Shown: piece by piece, positions 43,907-55,647 of the stretch
How positions within the stretch are numbered: position 1 is the first letter of the stretch
Layout of the letters: each line of letters starts with the position of its first letter
From: Channallabes apus
Taxonomy: Eukaryota > Chordata > Actinopteri > Siluriformes > Clariidae
Assembly (NCBI GenBank): GCA_030522415.1
Contig: CM060108.1
Coordinates: forward strand, 38,567,756 to 38,631,755
Length of the DNA stretch: 64,000 bases
Direction: 5' to 3'
Position numbers and translations under genes: made by a program
Notes under the pieces: generated by a model
The model's input: the letters and a program-made list of their open reading frames with translations, nothing else
The model's database searches: none
What the model was told of the DNA's origin: nothing

Positions 43907-44049
43907 CCCTAAGTCTCTGCGACCCACCTTTCAGGTGTAAGCAGTATAGGTGATGAGTGAGTGAGTACCCACAGGTATAATGGCTGATTTGGTGCAATTC
44001 CTTAGAAATTATGAATATGTGACATGCCTGCAATCTGCAGGTAAAAGAT

Positions 44050-44615
44050 ACGGGGCAGTGTATTCAGCAGAACTTTACCCTGTTCCAGAATGATTGGTGT
44101 ATCAGGGTAAGAAGAGAAGTATCATGCCTAGTGCCAAGCTTGTGGTGGTAGTGTTATTATCTGGATTTGCTCCTGTGATTAAGTCTAGATTCAGAAACGT
44201 TATGTGTCTAAAAAATTAGGTCACTTGACTACCTATACTGAATTACCAGGTTTTTCTGACGGCACAGAGATATCACAAGATGACAATGTGAGGATTCATC
44301 AGGCTCAAAGTGTGAAAGAATGGTTCACAGAGCATGAGATGTCATTTTCACACATGGATTTGCCACCACAGAGTCCAGACCTTAATCCCATTGAGAATAT
44401 TTGTGATGTGCTGGCGAAAGCTTTATGCAGCTGTCTGACACTCCCCTCGTCAATTCAAGATCTTGAAGAGAAATTAATGCGATTTTGGCTGGAAATAAAT
44501 GTTGTGACAGTGCTTATCAAAATATGCCATGGCGAATGCATGATGTAATCAAAGCCAAAGCTGCTGCAAAGAAATATTATAGTGTGTGATATTTTTTTGG
44601 CTGGGCAGTGTATTT
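44050..44615 (+). pseudogene. Tc1-like transposase C-terminal remnant
   Basis: Open from 44,204 to 44,548 with [20 protein letters not shown] and [17 protein letters not shown]. The second catalytic Asp and the catalytic Glu are recognisable in degenerate context. The N-terminal half is missing or unreadable upstream. GGGCAGTGTATT near both ends (44,053 and 44,605) may be the remains of terminal repeats. Confidence 0.75.
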
Positions 44616-44824
44616 TAACTGCACATGACGTTACGTCACACACTCCAGCAAGGACGTTTGAATAAAATAGCATTTTCGGTTGATAAGGTTGTGATAAGTA
44701 GACGAAGCTGTCCGTGATAGAGACTCAAGATTCGAGTGAAATGTCCCAACCAAGCACCAGCGAGGAAGGTAACCAGTAGGGTAACAGGAATTATATATAC
44801 TGTATATACACACACACATATGTG

Positions 44825-44829
<5 letters not shown>

Positions 44830-44904
<75 letters not shown>
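44830..44904. repeat. (TA)n followed by poly(T)
   Basis: About 24 TA units then a T run of about 25. Confidence 0.95.
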
Positions 44905-45337
44905 GATTAATCACTTGGATGAATCCTTCATTCTGACAGCACTAATGTTTATTGTAGACAACCATACAAGGGTAATTGTTACTAAGCCTGCCCTCGGTAC
45001 ACTAATTTTCTTGTATGTTGCCCTCACAGATTCCTACAGCTAAACTTGGATGTACATTTACATTCCAATAAAGGTTACTGATGACATGCCTCTGAAGTTT
45101 GACTTTTCGCACCATTAAAATACTTATAGGCAACTAGTTATCATCATACTGTAGATATCTTCTTCTCCATAAAACATGTTAATGCTCAGTAGTACACATA
45201 TTTTCAATTGCCATATACAGTATCCCAAATCACTATGGCCGTTAAAAAATACAACCAGAAAAAACCAACACATTTTTTTTTTATGAGGTGTTAGTGTACA
45301 GTAGTATATAGGCCTGTGGCACAGCCTAAGCTTGTAT

Positions 45338-45627
45338 CCTTAATGCTTTTTTCCCCCTCACGTTACTTTTACTTTTTAAATACTTTAAGTAGTTTTGAAA
45401 CCAGTACTTTTACACTTTTACTTGAGTAAAAATACTTCAACTTCTAAAGAAGTCTTTTTAAACCCTAGTATCTATACTTCTACTCAAGTAATGAATGTGA
45501 ATACTTTTGACACCACTGAGTAGAAGTACAGTAAAAAGTCAGCTGAAAAATAATTACTCCAGTAAAGTATAGATACCCAAAATTTCTACTTAAGTAAGGT
45601 AACGAAGTATTTGTACTCCATTAATTG
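45338..45627. mobile_element. Rearranged copy or copies of the hAT MITE
   Basis: 45,338-45,519 matches, on the minus strand, the left half of the 32,559 MITE, ending in the terminal GACACCACTG. 45,520-45,627 matches the right half on the plus strand, ending TTGACACCTCTG. The two ends are thus back to back instead of at opposite borders. Confidence 0.8.
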
Positions 45628-45632
45628 ACACC

Positions 45633-45704
<72 letters not shown>
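45628..45704. repeat. (TA)n microsatellite
   Basis: About 35 TA units immediately after the MITE terminus. Confidence 0.95.
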
Positions 45705-45709
<5 letters not shown>

Positions 45710-45752
45710 CCACATATAAATACGGTGGATGATGACTACAACACCCAGCTAC

Positions 45753-45863
45753 AACCTCTACTACATAGGAGGAGTACAGCACAGAATGAGCACCATCTCC
45801 GGGCCAGGATCAACAGTGTACCTTCATCTGAAGGACAAAGGACATATTGTTGAACATTGTTAA
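45753..45863 (+). pseudogene. Penelope-like element GIY-YIG endonuclease scrap
   Basis: A 36-codon frame reads NLYYIGGVQHRMSTIS and GSTVYLHLKDKGHIVEHC then stops. YYIG with the downstream QHR and VYLHLKDKGH pattern is what the GIY-YIG endonuclease end of fish Penelope-like retroelements looks like. Only this fragment is present. Confidence 0.5.
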
Positions 45864-46249
45864 ATAAATGATGAACATGTTGGTGTTATATCTTTCACTT
45901 AGATGTTGAAAGTTGCACTAGTAATTTCAGCTGGATAGAACAAAATCTGTGTCTGTCTTCATTTCAGACTGCAAAGCAACAAAATGTGATTCTTTTCTGT
46001 AGCCACTGCACATCTCCCAGTGTACATGCTCCGGATGCTGATTACACTCAGCACAGAGTAGAGATAAAACTCAGGGTATATTTATATAGTGTAGTGTAAA
46101 CAGAATCAGCTGAGCATTGTGAAGTTTACACTGTTGTGTGTAATCTCCAGACTATACAAAGCAATTTGTGTTAGTGCCTTTCTTGTATTTCTCCCTGACA
46201 TTGTTTGTACTGTTTACGAGTTGACCAACTCTAGCCTGTTTATTGACTT

Positions 46250-46828
46250 CAGTTTTTGATCACTGTATTTGTCTTAATTACCCATGTGTACTGGTAAAAA
46301 AACAGCATTTTACCTGCACTTTCACAACGACCCTAAACATAAAGCCAGGGCAACAATTGAATGGTTTAAAACAAAACATATCCATGTGTTAGAATGGCCC
46401 AGTCAAAGTCCAGATCTAAATCCAATCGAGAATCTGTGGCAAGATCTGAAAACTGCTGTTCACAAATGCTGTCCATCTAATCTGACTGAGCTGGAGCTGT
46501 TTTGCAAAGAAGAATGGGCAAGGATTTCAGTCTCTAGATGTGCAAAGCTGGTAGAGACATACCCTAAAAGACTGGCAGCTGTAATTGCAGCAAAAGGTGG
46601 TTCTACAAACTATTGACTCAGGGGGCTGAATAATTACACACACCCCACTTTGCAGTTATTTATTTGTAAAAAATGTTTGGAATCATGTATGATTTTCGTT
46701 CCACTTCACACATGTACACCACTTTGTATTGGTCTTTCACGTGGAATTCCAATAAAATTGATTCATGTTTGTGGCTGTAATGTGACAAAATGTGGAAAAG
46801 GGGGGCCGAATGCTTTTGCAAGCCACTG
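46250..46828 (+). pseudogene. Tc1 transposon 3' half, 5'-truncated
   Basis: Open frame at 46,284-46,616 gives [20 protein letters not shown], then [20 protein letters not shown] and a normal C-terminus at AAKGGSTNY. The second catalytic Asp and the Glu are present, but everything before HNDPKH is missing. The right inverted repeat follows and ends TTGCAAGCCACTG at 46,828 with a TA next to it. Confidence 0.88.
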
Positions 46829-47154
46829 TAGACAGATAGATATACACAGACATACCCACACACATACATACTGTACTGTACAAATACCCTGGAGAGGTGT
46901 TTTGCCCTTCTGGGCCACCGTAATTAGGTGTGTTTAGTTTCGCTTTAAGAGTCAGGTTAAACAGGTTGTATTAGGGAAACAACAAACTGATCATAGACTT
47001 TGGGACAAAGAGCCTTCACTTTTAGCAGCTTTTAACCAATAAAATAAGTAAGTATAGGTTTCAGTAAAATTGTGCATTGAGTGTAATTCTTAAAATGTTA
47101 TTTTAAAGACTGTGTGAATAAGACTGAAGCAATAATGCTAAACTGTCTTTCAGG

Positions 47155-50100
47155 ATGTTTTTGTGTGTGACTTTCCTGATTCTCTTTATGGAATCTCAAT
47201 CAGGTATGGAAACAACCATCAGTGTGTGTATACGTGTGTGTATGTTTTAGTTTAATAATATACATTATAAGCTTTTTTTTTTTTTTATTAATTATTTTAT
47301 TTATTTATTTATTTATTTTGCAGTTAGAGTTCTGTAAGTCAGATAAAATGAAAGTATTTTACACTGGGGCTGCTGCCATTTTAAGGCTTATGCACGGTGT
47401 TATTGTACCCAAATGACAGCCAACAGAGAACATGCATTCATCATAATTATATATTTATATCTTCCATCAAAAATGTACGATGAGAATGCAGCACCTCATA
47501 ACTTAAGAGCTGTAGACATATCCACATCTCTTTCACATAGAACTTAAAGTCAGGCATCATCATGTTTTATACCTTCATTTTATAGTGCCTTGCAAATCTC
47601 CTGGCTTGTTTAAAGAAATCCTGTTATTTTTACTCACATGTCACCAGTTTCTTCCATTTCTTTATTACCCACAAAAATGACCTGTACTTTATATGCTTTT
47701 ACACCTTTCTGATTCCTACATGAGAGTTGTGTTGTTCTGAACAGTTTGCATCCACACACACTTCCCATATTATTGCAGCATGGGATCTAGACAAAGATTA
47801 CAATAATGAACATATAGTATATAATCACACCCTGCACTACACCACGTTCCATCTGATCCTCCAGCAATGCTTGGCTAGTTCCAAAATGTTTCAGGGATCG
47901 AGGAAGATACAGTATGCATCAAGGCTAATTTCTGTTCTGGCACCCATGGAATGAACTTCAAGATGTCCGTACAGCCAAGTCACTGGAAATCTTCTATTTC
48001 TTAGATATTTGGGTCACAACCGCCCCCCCCCCCAAATAAATAAATAAATAAATAAATTTAAATAAATAAAAATAAGCACTTTTCCCAACAGTGTTTGACT
48101 GATGGTACTTAGTTAGTAACTTAGCAACAAGTGTAAGGATCTACCCAATGACAGAAAAGAATATTTTCAAGTTGCTTTGGATAAGAGAGTCCAAATGCTT
48201 AAATGTAAATGTAAATAAAATGAACCTGGGCAAATCCGTTTCAGTCTGACTTACACCCTCATGGTGCTAGTGGAATATTCACAGACAAAAAAGATTAGGC
48301 TTGTATGTGTTCCAAAGGAATAATCAAATATACAAATATACCTTTTACACAGGAATCCTAAGAAATGATCGTAAACAGCATAAACAAACTTTTCAGCTCA
48401 TCTTGAACTTATCATCCAGTTATACCTTCTGAGCAGCTCACACACTAATTGGCACTGAATATGCTAGCTCGATCATATGTTGAATTTTTTTTTTTTGCCA
48501 AAAATAACCTATATCATCTATTTATACCAGTAAATCTGAGAAAAGATCATTAGTCCTCTAGATGAATACTTTAACAGCAAACGAAGAACACAGCTTTAAT
48601 ATTAAAGCCTCTTCCACCAAGAAACCAACCTGTTTTATGGCATCTTCAAAAGTTGTCATTACTGAAACACTTTGGTCTGAATCGTTCTCTTGACCTGCAT
48701 CTGCATGATTTTATACATTGTGCTGCTCACACATGATTGGCTGATTGGCTAATAGTATTCAGTATATACAGTCCAGTGGCTTGCAAAAATATTTAACACC
48801 ATTAAAAGTCATATCAGAGTCATCTGGGTTACGAGTCACTTTTTTTTTTATGATACTTTGTGCTGTCATACATCATTTTAAAAGGGTGACCCACAAAGTG
48901 AATTAATTTGATTTTGATTTTATGTAAGAAAATATTCCTTGACAAAAATTACTAATAAGCAGATTAATTGCATCAGTTTTTCCCCCATGCAATAAACACA
49001 TCAAGTTGACAAGACAATAATTACAAATGTTTACAATTTCCTTTAGAAATAAGCCATTACTGAAGACAAACCACATCACAGCTTGCCTGGAATTTACCAG
49101 AAGGCATCAGAGGGACCAAAAAAGCATCCCTAATCTCAGGAAACATATTTTGTGGTCAGAAATGAGAACAATTGACCTTATTGATCCAAATATACAGTGG
49201 TGTGAAAAACTATTTGCCCCCTTCCTGATTTCTTATTCTTTTGCATGTTTGTCACACTTAAATGTTTCTGCTCATCAAAAACCGTTAACTATTAGTCAAA
49301 GATAACATAATTGAACACAAAATGCAGTTTTTAAATGAAGGTTTACGTTATTAAGGGAGAAAAAAAAACTCCAAATCTACATGGCCTTGTGTGAAAAAGT
49401 GATTGCCCCCCTTGTTAAAAAATAACTTAACTGTGGTTTATCACACCTGAGTTCTATTTCTGTAGTCACCCCCAGGCCTGATTACTGCCACACCTGTTTC
49501 AATCAAGAAATCACTTAAATAGGAGCTACCTGACACAGAGAAGTAGACCAAAAGCACCTCAAAAGCTAGACATCATGCCAAGATCCAAAGAAATTCAGGA
49601 ACACATGAGAACAAAAGTAATTGAGATCTATCAGTCTGGTAAAGGTTATAAAGCCATTTCTAAAGCTTTGGGACTCCAGCGAACCACAGTGAGAGCCATT
49701 ATCCACAAATGGCAAAAACATGGAACAGTGGTGAACCTTCCCAGGAGTGGCCGGCCGACCAAAATTACCCCAAGAGCGCAGAGACAACTCATCCGAGAGG
49801 CCACAAAAGACCCCAGGACAACATCTAAAGAACTGCAGGCCTCACCTGCCTCAATTAAGGTCAGTGTTCACGACTCCACCATAAGAAAGAGACTGGGCAA
49901 AAACGGCCTGCATGGCAGATTTCCAAGGCGCAAGCCACTTTTAAGCAAAAAGAACATTAAGACTCGTCTCAATTTTGCTAAAAAACATCTCAATGATTGC
50001 CAAGACTTTTGGGAAAATACCTTGTGGACCGATGAGACAAAAGTTGAACTTTTTGGAAGGTGCGTGTCCCGTTACATCTGGCGTAAAAGTAACACAGCAT

Positions 50101-50973
50101 TTCAGAAAAAGAACATCATACCAACAGTAAAATATGGTGGTGGTAGTGTGATGGTCTGGTGTTGTTTTGCTGCTTCAGGACCTGGAAGGTTTGCTGTGAT
50201 AGATGGAACCATGAATTCTACTGTCTACCAAAAAATCCTGAAGGAGAATGTCTGGCCATCTGTTCGTCAACTCGAGCTGAAGCGATCTTGGGTGCTGCAG
50301 CAGGACAATGACCCAAAACACACCAGCAAATCCTCCTCTGAATGGCTGAAGAAAAACAAAATGAAGACTTTGGAGTGGCCTAGTCAAAGTCCTGACCTGA
50401 ATCCTATTGAGATGTTGTGGCATGACCTTAAAAAGGGGGTTCATGCTAGAAAACCCTCAAATAAAGCTGAATTACAACAATTCTGCAAAGATGAGTGGGC
50501 CAAAATTCCTCCAGAGCGCTGTAAAAGACTTGTTGCAAGTTATCGCAAACGCTTGATTGCAGTTATTGCTGCTAAGGGTGGCCCTACCAGTTATTAGGTT
50601 CAGGGGGCAATTACTTTTTCACACATGTAGGTTTGGATTTTTTTTCTCCCTAAATAATAAAACCCCTCATTTAAAAACTGCATTTTGTGTTTACTTGTGT
50701 TATCTTTGACTAATAGTTAAATGTGTTTGATGATCAGAAACATTTTGTGTGACAAACATGCAAAAGAATAAGGAATCAGGAGGGGGCAAATACCTTTTCA
50801 CACCACTGTATATGACATTGTGTGAACCAAGCCTGACACTGCTCGTTCATCTACAAATATTATTTGATGGTGGTGGACGTGTCATGTTGTGGTCACACAT
50901 TTCCTCAGCAAGATCTTAGTCAGTTATTAAAAAAATTTAATAATGAAAAATAATATGAATAAAGCACATACAT

Positions 50974-51038
<65 letters not shown>

Positions 51039-54000
51039 TAAGCGATGATCAGAAAAGCAAATCATTAACCATAACTGGAAATAAAGAAACAAAAATGAAA
51101 TAGAAACTTACTTTTTTTTATTTACATACATCAATATTAGAGAAAAAAGTTTTGACATGAACACGTATTAGTAGCAAGCAATCAAATGTAAAAAAGATAC
51201 TGTATATTAAATGAATATAAAAAACTCTGACATTTACTTTCACACTTTTCTTTTAAACTAAATATATAGTAATATGTCTTCTTCCCCCCCACAATACAGA
51301 GGATCTAAAGGTGTTTGGTCCAGATGCTCCTCTTGTTGCTGACGCTGGTAAAGACCTGGTTCTGCCATGTTTTATCAAACCCAGTACCAGTGCTGTGAAC
51401 ATGACAGTGCAGTGGTGGAAACTAGATGCAAAGAACTCATTAGTGCATCTCTATAATAATCATGAAGACAGAAATGAAGATCAGGCTCAGTCCTACAGAG
51501 CAAGAACATCACTGTTCAAAGAGGAGCTACAGAAAGGCAACGCTTCACTCAAACTCTCAGCTCTCAGAGTCTCTGATGAAGGAGAATATAGATGTCTCAT
51601 TGGGGATGAATCCTGGGAGGATCACATTGCGTTTGATGTTGGAGTTGAGGGTAAGATCCATTTCTGCAGTGAAGTTTTATACAGTGGCTGTTTTAATCAT
51701 TTTTATAAACTTCTTTAATGGTTTTTGTATATTGTACATCAACCACTTTATATCTGCAGCAAACCAGCATATTTTTGTATTATTGTTATTTATTAAACAG
51801 GTTTTAATGTTAAATAAGATAAAATAGTGTTTATGTAGAAAATACATAAATAAATATGCCTACAGTATAAATACCAAAATAAATAAATGCAGTAATAAAT
51901 ATTTAAATGAGTTAAAATTATAGCAAGTATAAGGTTTGAAGGACAGGAAGCAGACTGTGAGTCTCACAGGTGGAAAGTATTACATCTTCTCTACTGACTT
52001 CACCTGCTGCTCTCCACCCACAACCACGACTCTGCTGCATCACATATATTGTTAAATAATTCACTAAATATTACTATCATTATTAATAAAAAAAATCATA
52101 TACATTTTTTAAATGCTACTGTATCGTCAACATTTAAATTAAATCTTAACATATAAAATGCCAAGATTTCATTTAATAATAACAAAAAATTCAATAGACT
52201 ACTTTGACTTTAGAATGCTCTCCACTTGATAGTGATGCTTTTCTTTATTAATAAGGATTTTATTGCTGTAATCTGTCAGTAAATAATAGTCTTAATCCTT
52301 AATTACTCATTTTGGTTAGTATATTTCTCGCATGTAACTATGTGCTTCAGATTATCGTTCATAAGGAAAACATTCATAATGGCACAAAAGCTCTGCAGAT
52401 ACAATTAGCAGTCACGAGTCTAGTGAATATAAAATTTTTTTGTTTTATTTGATCATTTTCTTAGTAATTGAGTTTTGAGTGCTTTTGCTATATTAAACTA
52501 TTTTTTGATTTATTAATGTGTGCTTACAGTTTTGGTTGTTTTCTTTTCTTGATGCTGTAAAATAATTTTACTCAACTGAAACATGACTTTTTATCCACTT
52601 ACATTATACATTAGTTATGGTTTTTATTTTTTTATTTTTAAGGCTTAATTTAAAGGAATACTTGTTGTTTATTGATTATAGCTCAGGGACGTCACCCAGT
52701 GATCACGATGGAGAGTTATGATAACTCAGGAGGGATTAATCTAGTGTGTGAGTCCAGAGGCTGGAACCCTGAACCTGAGGTTCTGTGGCAGGACAGTGAA
52801 GGAGACATTCTGCCTGCTGAAGAGACACAGACACACAGAGACACTGAGGGCTTCAGTGTGAAACGCCGCATCACTGTTCATGATTATAGCAGCTCTAACA
52901 GATTTTACTGCAGATTTCTACAAGAACATCACATGATGGAAGCCGAGTTTATCATTAATAGTAAGTGTCTATAATAATAAAAACACCCACACTGTTACAT
53001 TCTACTGTAATAATTATAGATCGAGTGAATAATAAAGACACATGAGCATGAATTCATCGTTTTTATTGTATGTATTGTTTTTTTTCTGCCACAAACCTCT
53101 GTGTTTTGTTTTACAGTTATAAGTTAATTCTTGCACAGCTAAAATCATGTGGTAGATCATGTGATGAATGTGGTTTTAATTTAGGTAAAGTCTTTAATGC
53201 TGTGTGGAAGTGGGCTGTCGGCATTTCAGTTCCAGCATGTATTACAGCTGTGGGATTGATAATAACTGCAGCTGTTTTTTACAAGAAAGGTAATAATTAA
53301 ATCATTTTCTTTAACAAAACAAACCTGAATTTATATAGCTGACTTCAGTTCAGAGAGGGATATTTATTGGGTAATTTATTGGGTGATGGGTAATTGGGTA
53401 ATATTAATTGGGTAATTGGGTAAATAATTAGATTGTGTGTGTTAAAACAGAGTAAACATTAATATCTGTAGGACAGAGAGTTCTCCAGGACCAGCATTAC
53501 AACTCGTGTTTTAGTCAGTCATCAACAGGAGCTGAGTTATTCATGCTCTCTGTAAAGAGGATGATTTAATTCAGTCATCACAAACTCCTCCCTCAGCTCT
53601 GTGTCTTCATAAATCTGTACACAGTGGACACATCTGTACACATGCTGCTCTAACACATCCATCTTAAAGTTAAATGTACAGTATAGTGCATTTACAGACG
53701 CTTTTCTGCTCAACACCATTTTAAAGAGTGACCACCTGATTCACTGTACAAAGTCACTGAGTGTTTGATGTGAGCTTTAATTGACGGCATTGAATAAATC
53801 TCTTTTATGTCTTTGGTTTTATGCATAACATTAACTTCATGCAGGTAAAGAAAATGTGACACCACATTCACTGTGTGTAAAATGTAGAAAAGTGGAGGGA
53901 GCTTGGATCGTATTATACAACACACACAACTCGATGAAAATGTAAACCCATGTACAGTATAAAGAGTATCCTTCATCTGACTAAATACAGTCTCCAATAT

Positions 54001-55612
54001 TAACCCTTTTCTCTTTTCAGTGCTGCCAAAAACTGATTTTGAAAAAGGTAATTATTAATTTCTCAATAATATTCCTCCATCAAAATAAATATACAGTGTA
54101 ATATACATTTTATATACAGTCTATTCCATATTTAGTCCTTCTCTGCTGTTATTATAACCTCCAGGACGGCTTGACATGAGATGTTGTAGTGCAGCTCTAT
54201 GAATTTACAGTCATTTAGCCACAACATCATTAGTGAGGTCAGGTTTGATTGGAACAGGATAGAAACACTTAAAAAATCTTAAAGCTAGAGCATAAACAGA
54301 CATCCTAGACAGTTGTGTACTTCTGAATGTGTGGTAATATTTGTTTGGTAAAGACCCGCATGTGTGTGTTATGCTTTGGTGTCCACAAACCACATATAGT
54401 GTAAATCATACACAGGTGCTAATGTGTGACAGAACCATCTGCACCAGTGATGTCATAAACTTGGAGAAGGGAAAATATTTTTTTCTGCTTTTGCATCAGT
54501 GTGATGTAGATTAACATTAGCAACCCACAGTAACAAGATCCTGTTAGACAAGAAAGCAATCATGTTTCATCTTTAACAGGCTTCACCTAAAGCAAGATAC
54601 AAAGACCTTTAACATGCAAAAAATGTTATTGTCTATACGAGTTTATTCCAGTAGCAGTTTCCTTATAATCTGTCTATGTATCCTACACTACTATCTATTG
54701 ATAATATATTAATGTTATAACTCACTGAAAAGTGCTTATGGTAAGAGAATTCTCATTCCAGCTGGAGCTTGAGTTTGAACTCAATGCTACTCGGAGGCTG
54801 TGACTTCAGTCAGTGTATTTTGCTTTTGAATCATGCTGCTTGTGTTAGTGCGTAAAATAATGTCTGTTAAAAAGAAAAAAAACTCATCCAGGTGTAACTA
54901 CTGAATAGACAGCAAGTAGAAGTAGAGGTTTTTTTTTAATGCAGTGAAATTGTTCAGCATTTCAAATTTACCTTCAACCTGGAGCACATTGTTAAAGTAA
55001 TCACAAAAGCTCACATTATTCTGACGAAATACGATGTACATTTCATTAAAATTCCATTTAATATTTTTTTAATTCCAATTGTGGTGTACATTAACATGAT
55101 TTATTCTGAGCATCAGCCCTGATTACTGACCACACAGAAATCTATCACTGTCAGACATCAAGACCTTCCAAACTCCTCTTTAACCCCTAATTATACACTA
55201 AAAGCTGAACATCTATACAGAACATAAGCAACAATAACTTTATCACTATCAATAACACACAACAGACTGTAACATCTTTATTAAACTTTATAAGATGCTT
55301 TGACTAAACATTTGCAGGGTGACTGTACAAGTGATTACTGATTATTAAAAACACAATTCTGGTAAAATAAAAAGCAAAATCTGGCAAAATAATGAGATTT
55401 TTAAAATTCTTTTAATAGCAATACTTTTATATCACAAATTGAAATACAAATCATTTTAAATAATAGTTTTTGTATGTGCTTGTTTGTTTATAGTGATGGA
55501 GGAGATTGTAGGTAAGAACATTTTTATCTTTTTAATCTTCAATACATCATTAAATCAGAGAATTTCTGTCTGAACAGGAAAGAAACAACTGAAACAGAAA
55601 CAGGGTCAGAGT

Positions 55613-55647
<35 letters not shown>

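Larger units (their letters stand above)
42599..43965 (+). mobile_element. tRNA-derived SINE interrupted by a hAT element
   Basis: The left part, 42,599-42,813, has a tRNA-like head (GGCGGCATGGTGGCGTAGTA, B box GTTCAATTCCC), then CACAGTCCAAAGACATGCAT and GATGTATTGGCACCCATCC. The right part, 43,907-43,965, continues with TCTCTGCGACCCACC and ends in a GAGTGAGTGAGT tail. The 42,814-43,906 insert splits it. Confidence 0.85.
48775..50905 (+). pseudogene. Older Tc1 copy split by a younger Tc1 insertion
   Basis: The left part, 48,775-49,194, starts CAGTGGCTTGCAAAAATATT and includes KPLLKTNHITACLEFTRRHQ and LRKHILWSE. After the insert, 50,811-50,905 resumes with a degenerate TNIIFDGGGRVMLWS stretch, the region that follows in Tc1 transposases. 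Its right end was not found. Confidence 0.75.

Noticed and set aside
53110..53184. Earlier acceptors TTTTACAG and CTTGCACAG for the membrane exon
   Set aside because: Both lead to in-frame stops in the phase required by the preceding exon; the TTTAG acceptor at 53,184 is open.
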